Part shown: piece after piece, positions 33,104 through 43,899 of the stretch
Position numbering within the stretch: the stretch's first letter is position 1
Layout of the letters: each line of letters starts with the position of its first letter
NCBI GenBank assembly: GCA_024803745.1
Contig: JANJXV010000195.1
Location: 1 to 64,000 of the forward strand
Direction of reading: 5' to 3'
DNA from: Megascapheus bottae
Lineage: Eukaryota > Chordata > Mammalia > Rodentia > Geomyidae
Length of the DNA: 64,000 bases
Made by a program: the position numbers and the translations under genes
Notes under the pieces: generated by a model
The model's database searches: none
Told to the model about the DNA's origin: nothing
What the model saw: the letters and a program-made list of their open reading frames with translations, nothing else

Positions 33104-33298
33104 GGGCTGGGAGTTTGGCCTAGTGGTTAAAGTGCTTGCCTAGCATACATGAAGACCCGGGTTCGATTCCTCGGTACCACACATACATAGAAAAAAGCCA
33201 GAAGTGGTGCTGAGGCTCAAGTGGCAGAGCTCTAGCCTTGAGAAAGTCCAAGGACAGTGCTCAGGCCCTGAGCTCAAGCCCAGGACTGGCAAAAAAAA
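33104..33298 (+). repeat. Dimeric ID-like SINE (plus), young
   Basis: GGGCTGGGAGTTTGGCCTAG.. ACCCGGGTTCGATTCCTCGG.. CCCAGGACTGGCAAAA; both tRNA boxes intact. Confidence 0.88.
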
Positions 33299-33890
33299 GG
33301 TGCTTCTTTTCTTTCTGGTTAAAATACAAAAAAAAAGAAGTGGATATGAGAACTAAGTGGTAGAGCACCAACTGTGAAGAAAAAAACGAGAGCGTGAGGC
33401 CTTGTTTAAGCACTAGCACGCTAAAGAAAGAATTCGGTTAACAAGAAAACCAATTAATAAAGAACAGAATGCTTCAAAAGAGTGTATGAACTAACAGGTC
33501 AATGCAATTTAGTACCCAACAGCATGGTGTTTTCTTTTACTAAAAAAGTCTAACATAACATTCCAAATTCTAATTCTTCCTTAAATCAAAAAGTGAAAGT
33601 GTTTTTTTTAGTTTAATTTTACACGTACTTTTGGGAAAGGAATATGAAGACCAAATGGCTTAGAAGATTGATCCATGGTTCTATTTACTTTCTCTACTGC
33701 CTTAAAATTTCTCTGAAGCAAGCTGATCTTTACTGCAAGAATGTATTGGTAAGTACTAAGATTCACATTTTAAACAATCAGCCTCATAAACTCATGAAAC
33801 CAACTTTTCTCCATATAATAATTTTCTTTTTCTGTGATAAAACACTTGGAACACTTACCAATTTGAACATTTAAAAAATGTATAATTTAT

Positions 33891-34137
33891 TGGGTGCTGG
33901 AAGCCCATGCTTATAATCCTAGCTATTTAAGAGGCTGAGATGTGAGACTGCAGTTCAAAGCCAGCCAGAGAGAAAAGCCCACAACACCATTATCTCCAAT
34001 TAACCACCAGAAAACTGGAAGTAGTTCTGTGGATAAGGTGGTAGAGTGCTGGCCTTGAGCAAAAACACTCAAGGACAGTGTCCAGGCCCTGAGTTTAGGC
34101 TACATGACCAACAACAATAACAACAACAACAAAAAAA
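33891..34137 (+). repeat. B1-dID-type SINE (plus) with target duplication
   Basis: TGGGTGCTGGAAGCCCATGC.. to a (CAA)n tail; AAAAATGTATAATTTA / AAAAATGTATAATTCA flanks. Confidence 0.87.
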
Positions 34138-34139
34138 AG

Positions 34140-34824
34140 AAAGGAAATAAAAATGTATAATTCATCAGCATTTAGTACATTGGCATTGTTGTGAACTATC
34201 TGTACCATTTCCAAAACTTTCTCAGCTTAGTGCTTTGCTCTTCAATTACCCTTCAATTCTGAGGTTCTTTGGTCAGCATTGTGGGTATTTCTGAGCAATT
34301 CCACAGAAGGGACAGATAGTGGTAGACTAAGAGCTGTTTAGAAAAGAGAGAGAAAGAAATTGTAGAACCATCCCCAGACTTTGAGACAAATAGCAGAGAT
34401 GCAAAACAAATGAAGCAGCTAGACCAAGTAAGGTAGCTTCACTGTTGTCTGTCTGCCATGTCATTTCTCAGCTTTCCCCAAACAAGGTCATTCTTAGTGA
34501 AGCCTTTTCCAACTTTAGTGATTGTATTGAGCTAAGTTATGATTTGAACATAGATCTACCTGATTATAAAGTATATGTCTTTCATCATAATATGGCACCT
34601 TCTTTGTAAAAGAGAGGTTGTCTAATGTAGGTGCCAAAAGTCCTAAACAATGATCTTCCCCACCTATAATTTAAATTGTACAAATTTACCCCGTAACTTT
34701 ACTTTACTGAGAGGAGCTACATTTACTGTTTTACAGAATTATTAACTACTCACTGAGCTGTGTAGAATAGAAATTTTACTATTGTCAGTTATCTACTTTT
34801 TTTCTGGTATAATGTTTATTAAAC
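34140..34824. other. CFAP97 intron 3 DNA without recognised features
   Basis: Unique, AT-rich, nothing seen beyond scattered simple runs. Confidence 0.4.
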
Positions 34825-35021
34825 TTTTTTTTTTTGCCAGTCCTGGGCTTGAGCTCAGGGCCTGAGCACTGTCCTTGGACCTTCTCAAGGCTAGAGCTCT
34901 ACCACTTGAGCCTCAGCACCACTTCCGGCTTTTTTCTATGTATGTGGTACCAAGGAATCGAACCCAGGTCTTTGTGCATGCTAGGCAAGCACTTTAACCA
35001 CTAGGCCAAACTTCCGGCCCC
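34825..35021 (-). repeat. Dimeric ID-like SINE (minus) with target duplication, young
   Basis: TTTTTTTTGCCAGTCCTGGG.. to ..AACTTCCGGCCC; exact ATGTTTATTAAACT flanks. Confidence 0.9.
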
Positions 35022-36017
35022 ATGTTTATTAAACTCTTAATTTACTAAATTTATTAATTTGGTTGAGTGTATATTTTTTAATTTTAAGAAAACTGTAATG
35101 CTTATTCACTAGGAAAGAAATACTATAAAGTAATATAATAAAAATCAAATTTGAAATAATTTTCCAATAGGCAAAAAAAGTAAACTAACTGTGTAGTCTG
35201 GTATGTTTAATTATGCAGAAAGTTAGGAAAGGAACAAGAAACTGCCCAAATCTGAAAGAACATGAGAAATAGGTAGAAATAGTTCTTGATTATAGGAATA
35301 TTAAAATATGAAATACTGGTTACACTGTAAAATCACACAAGTTACATGTTTCAATTTAGCAAGACTTACAATTAGTCCAAAATACTGTAATAACAAGTAC
35401 ATTAGATTCATTAAAAAAAATCCATAAGCTATCTAGTCAGAAAGACTTGGAAAGCTGGCAGTGGGGGTAAAGAGAGGCTTGTTACTATGTACTAAAATAA
35501 GCAGGAGTACAGTTTTAGTAGCAATATAGTGATTTATCATTTATAAAACTTAATTACATATTTCATAAGGAACAAGGAGAGATAAATTACATTTAAGGAG
35601 GTAGAAATGTTAAGTACACTGTACATTGTATATACTGAAGTACCTTACATCAAGCTCCATAAATATCTACAATCATGCCATATTAAGTTTTTAAAAGACT
35701 AGCAGTGCCACTGACTGCATTTCTTAGTCATACTACTTGATAAGATGAAGGCCAGAAGCAGAAATATGGACTCAAGTGGTAGGGTACTAGCCTGAAAGTA
35801 AAAGCCAAAAGAGAGCAAGAGACCCTACGTTCAAGCCCCAGTACATATGTACATACATGTACACACATATACACACACAGAACCTGATAAGGATAAGGAT
35901 ACCAGTAACAAAATAACCACATTTTTTATAATACGCAAGAGAACACAGAATACTCACAAGAGTGCCTGACGTTTAGTAACAATTTGTATATGTGTATGAG
36001 CACACGTATGCATGCTG
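35022..36017. other. CFAP97 intron 3 DNA, mostly unique
   Basis: AT-rich. Only a diverged ID scrap (about 35,770-35,845) and a short ACATATACAC microsatellite (35,840-35,880). Confidence 0.45.
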
Positions 36018-36232
36018 ACCCAGAGGCTTGAACTTAGGCCGGGGCATTGTCCCTGAGCTTCTGTGCTTAAGGGAAGCACTCTACAACTTGAGACACAGCT
36101 CCAACTTTTGTGCTGGTTAACTGGAGATAAGAATCTCATGAATGTTCCTTCTCAGGTTGGCTCTGAATCATTATCCTTACATGTCGGCCACCTGAGCTAA
36201 CATTACAGGCATAAGCCACTGTTGCCCAGCTA
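36018..36232 (-). repeat. B1-dID-type SINE (minus), old
   Basis: GACCCAGAGGCTTGAACTTA.. to ..GGCATAAGCCACTGTTGCCC. Confidence 0.7.
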
Positions 36233-36281
36233 CCTAGTAGGATTTTGACATCATTAATATTGCTTTACATTACCTTCTAGT

Positions 36282-36631
36282 TGCGGCGCCCGACACCCCT
36301 GACCGGCAGGGAAGAACGGACACCACCCGAGGATCCTTCTTGTATCACGCTTTATTGAAGAGCCACTTGATTGAAGGGAGAGCTGAAGCGGAGGGGCCCT
36401 GGGCCGGGAAATGCAACTGCTTATATAAGCCCAAGGAACAAGGGGCTCTCTACCATTGGCTGCTCTGTTGCTAAGGCCGTTTTGAGACTCAGGATTGGTC
36501 ACGCCCTTTATCGTCATGCGCAGACTGAAGAGCAACTTGATACTTAGTAACAAGCAAAGGCCCCCCGCACTCACATACCAAATAAGTTACAAGGAGGGAG
36601 GCAGGAAACAGGCGCCATCCGGCTCCCCACA
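36282..36631 (-). mobile_element. Provirus 3' LTR
   Basis: 350 bp, matching the 5' LTR except two substitutions (CCTTTATCG vs CCTTTTTCG; GGAGGGAGG vs GGAGCGAGG) and one C-run length change. Confidence 0.92.
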
Positions 36632-36648
36632 TCTCCCCCTTTTTGTTT
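36632..36648 (-). other. Polypurine tract before the 3' LTR
   Basis: Minus strand AAAAAGGGGGAGA lies immediately before the LTR's TGTGGGG, as required for plus-strand priming. Confidence 0.88.
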
Positions 36649-37077
36649 TGTAGCAGCAAGCCAACATGCCTGTTGTGAAGAGAGTAGAGGTGCTGTCCTC
36701 CAAAGTAAAATTCGAGGTCCTATTCTAGAGGAGTGACCCAGGAGGCCAACCCTGGATCCCTCCCCTCCAGGTCCTCTATCCCCTTTGTGGAGATGGGCTA
36801 GGGGCGCGAGCCCATATGCTGATGCGCATGCTCTCCCTGACCCGTTAGGGTCAGGAGTGGTACTTTGTCCAGCATTTCACAACTCTTGACTGTCCGTACT
36901 CCTATTCCTGTGCAATAGACCAGGGTCTCGAGGGTGCAAAGGCAGTACAGGGCACTTTTAGTTGGCCTTTAAAGCCGCAAGCCAAATCTGGGGGGAGTGT
37001 CCCTGCTCCAAGGCAGTGAGTGCATGAACAAGCATTGCTCTCTATGGCGAGACCTCATTCGGCAGAGCAACCAAAGG

Positions 37078-37347
37078 CTAAAGACACAAAATCCAAAGCA
37101 AACTGCAACAAACATTCACAGGAACTGGAACTAATGTAGGCATTCTCATAACAACGGCAGAATCATTTTCAGAAACATTCCAGCATTGACTCAATTTACA
37201 CTCTATGGCAGAACAATTTAAAATACTATCATTACTTGAAGCTTTAAAGAGTAAAAACATAAAGGGGGGCCACACACTAACAGGAAGGTCCGCCTCTGGA
37301 ACAAGTGCAGAAAACCCCACAACCCTTCCCTTGCCAGAACTATACAT
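37078..37347 (-). pseudogene. env-like scrap of the provirus
   Basis: An open frame with VSVWPPFMFLLFKASSNDS and ..NCSAIECKLSQCWNVSEND. The N-glycosylation sequons and Cys/Trp pattern resemble the surface part of class II env proteins. It is short and truncated; the identification is tentative. Confidence 0.35.
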
Positions 37348-37532
37348 TAATCAAAGCGACCCAATTTTTGAGAAACCAGCCTAACACAGGAGGACAGATT
37401 TTTTGACAGGGTAAGGCATAGGGAACCTTGCAGTCCTACAACTAATGAAAAATTACCCTTTTCTTCAGAATACGGCATATAGGGAAGTTGCAAAGAAGAA
37501 TTGGTGGTACAAAGGGGAAAACGGAAGATGCA

Positions 37533-37778
37533 TTAGTCACAGGCATTGGTAATGGAAAGGTCTTCATCACTGCCCACATTGGTTTTTTCTTCTGGTGCTT
37601 CTTCTGGTCCATTGTCCAACATTGTGGCAGCAGAAGAGATGTCAGAAGGGTTCTCCCCAGGATTTTGCTTAGCCTCATCCTCTTTGGGTTTCTGGCTTTC
37701 TTCAGCGGCCATGAGATCCTTTAAAGCTCTGTAAGAAACTGGCTCAAAAACTCTCTGTAATGGGATTTTCAAAAACAA
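37533..37778 (-). pseudogene. Out-of-frame continuation of gag (capsid start) and unassigned internal sequence
   Basis: The minus frame reads RVFEPVSYRALKDLMAA, resembling the beginning of betaretroviral capsid, then an acidic low-complexity stretch I cannot place. The deletion that removed the rest of gag, pro and pol probably has its left junction here. Confidence 0.4.
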
Positions 37779-38367
37779 GAAAAGCAGAGGCCAACCGAGA
37801 CCAGGTGCGGGCCTTGATAAAGGAATTTCCCTTTTTCAGGGCGTAGGGAGGCGGGGCAGAGGGGGCAGGGCGGGAAACGTCCTGACCACTCCCTGCGCCT
37901 AATTCCCCCCAGGGGCCATATCTGTCTGCCTCATCTTCCTCTTCATCTGAGCTTAGTTCCTCCGGGGATCCTTCCTCCTCATTTCCTGTACTTTGGTCTG
38001 CCTCCTCTGCATCCTGTTCATGCAAAGTCAGGGCTGAGAATTGGTTATTATCCTGAAACTCTTTTAAAGATGGATAGAGGGAACTCTTTAGTTCCTTTTG
38101 TTTTCTCTTTCCTCTTCCTTCCTCCTGCACCATACTTTGTGAGGGCTGCAGTCCCTCAGTTTTTTCCCTTTTCCTTTCGGGCTTCTTTTGTTTATTTTCC
38201 TTTTTATTTTTTACTTTACCTTTGGGCCCTACTACCTCTCCCTCCTTGTATGAAGATTCTGAAGGACTATCCTGATGCTCAATTAATGCCTTCCTCCCTT
38301 CCCTAAACACAAACCACAGAAGAAGAACAATGGGAAGCACCCAGATAGGGACTTGACAGAACCACAT
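37744..38367 (-). pseudogene. gag: gag 5' fragment with ER-signal-like N-terminus
   Basis: From ATG at 38367 the open frame gives about 207 residues. Residues 1-20 are strongly hydrophobic (MWFCQVPIWVLPIVLLLWFV), then a Lys/Glu-rich region, an acidic region, and PAPSAPPPYA, which overlaps PSAP and PPPY late-domain motifs near the usual end of the matrix/spacer region. The frame then stops at 37744. A capsid-like start continues in another frame (37,778 leftward), so the gene is frameshifted and then deleted. A hydrophobic Gag leader that sends particles to the ER is an IAP hallmark; the assignment to this fragment is by motif, not alignment. Confidence 0.7.
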
Positions 38368-38427
38368 ACCTAGGAGAGAGCCCTCTTCACGTGTCAAGTT
38401 CTGGATCCTCTTCGGCCCCTCCGCAGG

Positions 38428-38445
38428 TCCCGGGTTTCGGCACCA
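38428..38445 (-). other. Primer-binding site for tRNA-Phe
   Basis: Minus strand TGGTGCCGAAACCCGGGA is the complement of the tRNA-Phe 3' end (..GGGTTTCGGCACCA), two bases after the LTR terminus. IAP elements characteristically use this primer. Confidence 0.9.
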
Positions 38446-38447
38446 GT

Positions 38448-38796
38448 TGCGGCGCCCGACACCCCTGACCGGCAGGGAAGAACGGACACCACCCGAGGAT
38501 CCTTCTTGTATCACGCTTTATTGAAGAGCCACTTGATTGAAGGGAGAGCTGAAGCGGAGGGGCCCTGGGCCGGGAAATGCAACTGCTTATATAAGCCCAA
38601 GGAACAAGGGGCTCTCTACCATTGGCTGCTCTGTTGCTAAGGCCGTTTTGAGACTCAGGATTGGTCACGCCCTTTTTCGTCATGCGCAGACTGAAGAGCA
38701 ACTTGATACTTAGTAACAAGCAAAGGCCCCCGCACTCACATACCAAATAAGTTACAAGGAGCGAGGCAGGAAACAGGCGCCATCCGGCTCCCCACA
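38448..38796 (-). mobile_element. Provirus 5' LTR
   Basis: 349 bp. On the minus strand it begins TGTGGGGAGCCGGATGGCGC and ends GGGCGCCGCA. It contains an inverted CCAAT (CAGCCAATGG), a TATATAAG box, and AATAAAGCGTGATACAAG near the R/U5 border: a complete promoter/polyadenylation set. Confidence 0.92.
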
Positions 38797-38802
38797 TCTA
38801 GT

Positions 38803-39361
38803 TATCTGACATGCAACAATATTATCTTTCTGGCTAAGTTATAAAGTTGTGTGGTAAGTATTGTTTATCTTGTTCCAACTGTGTTTTTTAGCTCACGACA
38901 CATTAAATACTTGTTTAATGGAATGAAAAATGGTAAGAATGATATCTTATAATCCAATTGTGGCTTGCAGAATCTTAGGAGTACTATTCAAATCAAGTTC
39001 TACTAATGAATTTCAAAAGTTTGTCCAAAATATTTTCAGAAAATGGTATTTTTCCTGAAATTATATATATATATATGGATATACTTAAAGCAAACAACTA
39101 TGTTTTGATAAATATATACACTCTGAACCCATCCAGAGATCTGATGTCCAGCATAATGATTAAAGTTATTTCATTTATATCCAGGAAATAATATTTTTTT
39201 GAAAGAAAATTAACCTATCCTGAATCTGGTCCATCTTCTGAGGGAAAAATATCAAAACAACTCAATGAATAATGTGTATGTAATTTCTATACCTATTATC
39301 AGAAATGATTTTTTCTATATTTTTTCTATTGTTTCTAAAGGTCATTAAGAAATAACAAATG
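38803..39361. other. CFAP97 intron 3 DNA right of the provirus
   Basis: AT-rich unique sequence; an (AT)n run near 39,063. No exon seen. Confidence 0.4.
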
Positions 39362-39455
39362 GGCTAGAATGTAGCTTAGTGGTAGCTTGCCCAGCATGCA
39401 CAAAGTCCTGGGTTTGATTCCTTGGTACCATATAAAACAAAACAAAACAAAAAAC
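39362..39455 (+). repeat. First half of an ID-like SINE (plus)
   Basis: GGGCTAGAATGTAGCTTAGT.. CTGGGTTTGATTCCTTGG.., then (AAAAC)n; the second half is absent, i.e. a monomer. Confidence 0.7.
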
Positions 39456-39461
39456 ATAGAA

Positions 39462-39705
39462 GCCAGGATCAGTGGCTCATGCCTATAATCCTAGCTACTC
39501 AGAAGGCTAAGATCTGAGGATAGCAGTTCAAAGCCAGCCCAGGCACTAAAGTCCTAGAGACTCCTATTTTCAATTAACCACCAGAAAATCTGAAGTAGCG
39601 CTGTGGCTCAAGGGGTAGGGCGGTAGCCTTGAACTGAAAGACTCAGGGACAACACCCAGGCCCCTAGTTCAATTCCCACAACAGATCAAAAAAGAAACAA
39701 ACAAA
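39462..39705 (+). repeat. B1-dID-type SINE (plus)
   Basis: GCCAGGATCAGTGGCTCATG.. to CCCACAACAGATC plus A-rich tail. Confidence 0.82.
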
Positions 39706-40011
39706 AAATCCAAAAAACAAGCATCCCAACCTCACAGAAAATCAAGATAATTGCTCTTTACATTTTTTCCACAGCTAGAGTCTAACTTACATATCAGGTT
39801 TTGTTTTTTTTTTCTGTTACAGAAAGATCTATTATTTGAAAACTAGACAAGAAAGGAAATAAGCTAAGTAAGCTTTAAGTTAACACATTAAAAACAAATT
39901 CCAATGTAAATTTTAATACAGTTCTACTATAATTCCAATGGAAATTTTACAGTAATTGACTATATGGATCAAGTACTCCCTCTACTGGACAAAATTACTT
40001 TTTTTCTTTTT

Positions 40012-40155
40012 TGGCTTTCTCAAGGCTAGAGCTCTACCACTTGAGCCACAGCATCAGTTTCAGCTTTTTTCTATGTGTATGGCACTGAGGAATTGAACCC
40101 AGGTCTTCATGCATGCTAGGCAAGCACTCTACCACTAAGCCGAATTACCAGCCAC
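40012..40155 (-). repeat. Dimeric ID-like SINE (minus), 3'-shortened
   Basis: Starts inside the second half (GGCTTTCTCAAGGCTAGAGC) and ends ..CCGAATTACCAGCC. Confidence 0.78.
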
Positions 40156-40344
40156 TTTTTCTTTTCTTTTTCGGTGCTGGGGAATTGAAGCCAGGTCCTT
40201 CTGCAAGTTAAGCATATGCTCTATATTCCCTTAGTATCTGTTTGGATGCAATGTCTAACAAGAGGAATGTAGTGCCTTTCTTACTGAAACAAATGAGGGA
40301 TCTTTAAATTTACTAGGACAGATTAACAGTATGGGGTTTTTGTT

Positions 40345-40543
40345 TGCTTGCTTTTGTTTTGCTAGTCCTGGGGATGGAACTCTGGGCCTGAGCACTGTCC
40401 TTGGGCTTTCCTCAAGGCTAGTGCTCAACCACTTGAGCCACAGAACCAGTTTCGCTTTTCTATGTATGTGGCACTGAGGAATGGAGCCCAGGTCTTTGTG
40501 TATGGTAGGCAAGCACTCTACCACTAGGTCTCACTCCTGGCCT
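40345..40543 (-). repeat. Dimeric ID-like SINE (minus)
   Basis: TTTTGCTAGTCCTGGGGATG.. to ..CTCACTCCTGGCC. Confidence 0.8.
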
Positions 40544-40544
40544 C

Positions 40545-41159
40545 CAAACAGTATGTTCTGAACTTAGGAAAGACCATTTTATTCATTTGCCCTCCTCTCT
40601 GCTCTGTGTACAGTGCTACTTTATCCTCATGATTCTATCCACTTAAACCTCTCAAAGGCTAATGTAAAAGTCCTAAAATGTAAGTACTAAAAATGTCACA
40701 TCTTTTAGTTACTGACAATTTTCGGTGGCATTGGTGACTGGCTAAAAAAAGGAGAAACAAATAGTAAAGTCTACAAAATAATGGATGCTTATACACTTAT
40801 CCAACACAGAAACAACTACAGAAGTGTGTGCGCACACATGTACATGCATTTAGAATATAAATAGCCTAGAAAACAGATTGAAAGGCATATCAGATCACAT
40901 GGAAGAACTAGTAAAGCCAATATGGCTCTATCAAATAGAATTTGGTAGGTGATTGGTTATATAACAAATATGCCAAAATAAATTTACCAAAGTAACATTA
41001 TTAGGAAATATAATGAAAGTTTCATGTACCATAGCATAAAAAAGTTATGAAGAAAACTACAAAGATCTAGTAAGGCTGCTTAGAGTTTATATAAATGGAA
41101 AAAAATGCCACAGCACTGTCTGGTCTCTGATAATATATAATACTCTCTGATAATACTGT
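40545..41159. other. CFAP97 intron 3 DNA without recognised features
   Basis: AT-rich; no exon or SINE. It may include old L1 sequence running into the L1 3' end that follows. Confidence 0.4.
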
Positions 41160-41315
41160 GTCATAAGGTAGCTATGAGAAACAATGACAGGAGGGGGAAA
41201 ACTGGGAGAGAAAATGAGGGAGTATGTGACACTATTCAAAAGGGAATGTACCCATTACTTGATTTATGTAACTAACTCCTGTGTACATCACCTTTATAAT
41301 AAAAAAACATTTTTA
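41160..41315 (+). mobile_element. L1 3' terminus (plus)
   Basis: GAATGTACCCATTACTTGAT.. GTAACTAACTCCTGTGTACATCACC.. TTTATAATAAAAAAAC: an L1 3' end with polyadenylation signal and A-tail; the reverse counterpart is at 7.99-8.08 kb. Confidence 0.65.
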
Positions 41316-42133
41316 AAAGAATTAAATGACCTCACATTTGTAAAATAGGCATTATCTGCTTTTTAAAAAAAACTTCAAAGTCAAGTGGGAGACTAAAAAC
41401 AAAAAGACTTGCATTTAATTTCACAAAATATGAACAAATCAAATATTGCTAACAGTAAGTACAGAAAACTATCAAATAGTATCTTATCACCTGCCAACCT
41501 AAATTAAGTTGGTTTAATGTTATCTACTCTCTGCTAAGTGCACGGTAAACTTCTAAAAGGGGTTAATATACTACTTTAGCTAGAGTTGTTAACAAGTTGA
41601 GGGACTGACATGGCTCAACAGGACCTTAATGATGATGAAATCTAATGAGGATTAATATTGGAGAGTGTCTTAGAAATTTTAAAAGCTTCAAAAACAATTT
41701 TTAGGTACCAGGTTTTTTTGTGTTATTAAAGGTCTAACTTTAAATTGCTTAAAGACACTAGGTTTAAGATCTTGGCTCAACCATGCCTTGAATTATTTTA
41801 ACACTCGAGGCCTCAATTTTTTCATCTGTAAGATATATATTTAAAAGTGCCTACCTCAAAGATTTTTCAAAATTCAGTAAGATAATATTTGAAAGATATT
41901 TAGAATACTGCCTAGTTTTCAATAAAAGCTCACTAATATCAGCAATTACTATGAACTGAATTTCATAAAGATGATATGCTATAATAAAGGTTTTCAGCAT
42001 GTGTGTATATACATCATATATATATATATGTATTTATGTGATATACAGAAAGTTATCAACCAACTCATGTCAACCTCATATCAACTAGTTTTTATATGTA
42101 TGTACATACACACAAACATCTTAACCTAGAACC
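41316..42133. other. CFAP97 intron 3 DNA without recognised features
   Basis: AT-rich with a (AT)n run near 42,015-42,030. Confidence 0.4.
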
Positions 42134-42246
42134 ATGCTGTTCCCTGGGCCTGCTGAGAGTGATATAACCTAGGGAGATGGCCAAGTGATCTTCCGGGAAT
42201 ACTTTTCTTCCTGGCTTTTCAGCCTGATTTGAGAATTCTCTTAATT
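42134..42246 (-). pseudogene. Decayed partial duplicate of CFAP97 coding exon 2
   Basis: About 110 bp closely match the coding exon at 42,700-42,812, including the identical core CCAAGTGATCTTCCGGGAAT and ACTTTT.CTTCCTGG. Small deletions (CAC/G near the start, one G in TTTTGCTTCC) break the frame, and neither splice site is copied. It lies about 0.57 kb downstream in transcription order, same orientation: a local tandem duplication, not a retrocopy. Confidence 0.82.
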
Positions 42247-42665
42247 GCTTAAATGTGTTTTGTGTTGCTTTTTTTAAAACAATGTTTAATTAGTACATTA
42301 TCAAATTTATTCTGGATATATTTATTTGTTAAAATAAATGATGTATAATGTATTATCTTCTTAGGATATTATGAAGTAGAACAGACTAAACCAGTGACTG
42401 AACAATACTTAACAAAAAGAGATGCATCTGACCCTGACTAATATTTCTTGTATTACTGCAGTGATTGAACTAGACAAGTTTTTAGTATTTTCCTTTAATT
42501 GTCCCTTTAATATACACTTTATCACACAGATCTTCTAACTCACAGCTCATCACACAATTCATGCTACACATATCTATGATTGAAAATGTGGCTGCTTGAG
42601 TTTCCTGTAAGTTGTACTTTCAATTGGCACAAGTCATTATTTTTTTTAGAAATTAGAAGATTTCA

Positions 42666-43007
<342 letters not shown>

Positions 43008-43092
43008 TCAAAATATAATAAATGAATCTGGTTTTATTTAGAAGGCAAGAGATCGTTAGGCAAAAAAGCCGATGAAAATGTCTGAAAAATAA

Positions 43093-43170
43093 TTTTTTTG
43101 GGGGGGAATGATATTCAAGGCCTTGTACTTGTTAGGTGCTCTATCACTTTAGCCATGCCTCTACCCCAAA
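43093..43170 (-). repeat. Old ID-like monomer (minus)
   Basis: CAAGGCCTTGTACTTGTTAGG.. TCACTTTAGCCATGCCTC; diverged. Confidence 0.5.
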
Positions 43171-43485
43171 AAATGTCTTAACTTGAATAAACTTTCAGAT
43201 ATATATTTATATAAATAAATTGATTTAAACCTACATACTCAGAAATACTGCTTTCTATTTTTCTGAGTGAAACATTCTATTCAAACGCTTCAAATATATT
43301 TAGATCTAGCTTCTCTACAGATGCTTCCGAAGTCATCTAATTCCAGATTTATTTCACTTAAGCTATTTGAGTTAGCATTTATAAATTTATGTGTGATGGA
43401 CATATATGGGTTACTGAAAAATTTATCCTATAGGCCTGTTCATGATCCATACACACACACACACATATGCTACTGATGGCATTTA

Positions 43486-43673
43486 TAGTGTGTGTGTGTG
43501 TGTGCAGTACTGGGCCTTGAGCTCAGGTCCTGGGCACTGTCCTTGTGCTTTCTCAAGGCTTGAGCCACAACACAACTTCCAGCTTTTTCTGTGTATGTGG
43601 CACCAAGGAATTGATCCCAGGGCTTCATGTATGCCAGGCAAGCACTCTACCACTAGGCCATACTTCCAGCTAG
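43486..43673 (-). repeat. Dimeric ID-like SINE (minus) after (GT)n
   Basis: (GT)n, then GTACTGGGCCTTGAGCTCAG.. to ..GCCATACTTCCAGC. Confidence 0.8.
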
Positions 43674-43892
43674 GGCTTTAACTCGGGACTTTACACTCTT
43701 ACTCATACTTTTTAAGTGATGTCTGGCATTCTACCACTTGAGTCATGCCTCCAGTCCTGGCTTTCTGTTAGTTAAATGGAGGTAGGAGTCTCAGAATTGT
43801 CTGTCCAGGCTGGCTTCTTATCTCTTTTCTCAGATGGCACCCTCCTGAATAGCCAGGATTAGAGGTGTTAAGCCACTAGCATCCAGCTGGCA
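43674..43892 (-). repeat. B1-dID-type SINE (minus), old
   Basis: GGGCTTTAACTCGGGACTTT.. to ..TTAAGCCACTAGCATCCAGC. Confidence 0.7.
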
Positions 43893-43899
43893 TTTACTC

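Larger units (their letters stand above)
36276..38802 (-). mobile_element. IAP-like class II endogenous provirus, internally deleted, in CFAP97 intron 3
   Basis: Two near-identical LTRs (36282-36631 and 38448-38796), TG..CA ends, exact 6-bp target duplication TCTAGT, a tRNA-Phe primer site next to the 5' LTR and a polypurine tract before the 3' LTR define a provirus read on the minus strand. Only about 1.8 kb of internal sequence remains: a gag 5' fragment and an env-like scrap. Protease, polymerase and most of env are missing, so it cannot encode replication functions. tRNA-Phe priming, 6-bp duplication and a hydrophobic Gag N-terminus all point to the IAP group. The LTRs differ at two substitutions and one indel, indicating a young insertion. 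Its orientation is that of CFAP97, so the LTR AATAAA lies in sense in the pre-mRNA. Confidence 0.93.

Noticed and set aside
37744..38514. A host transmembrane/acidic protein gene
   Set aside because: It starts next to a retroviral primer site and carries Gag late-domain motifs between two LTRs.
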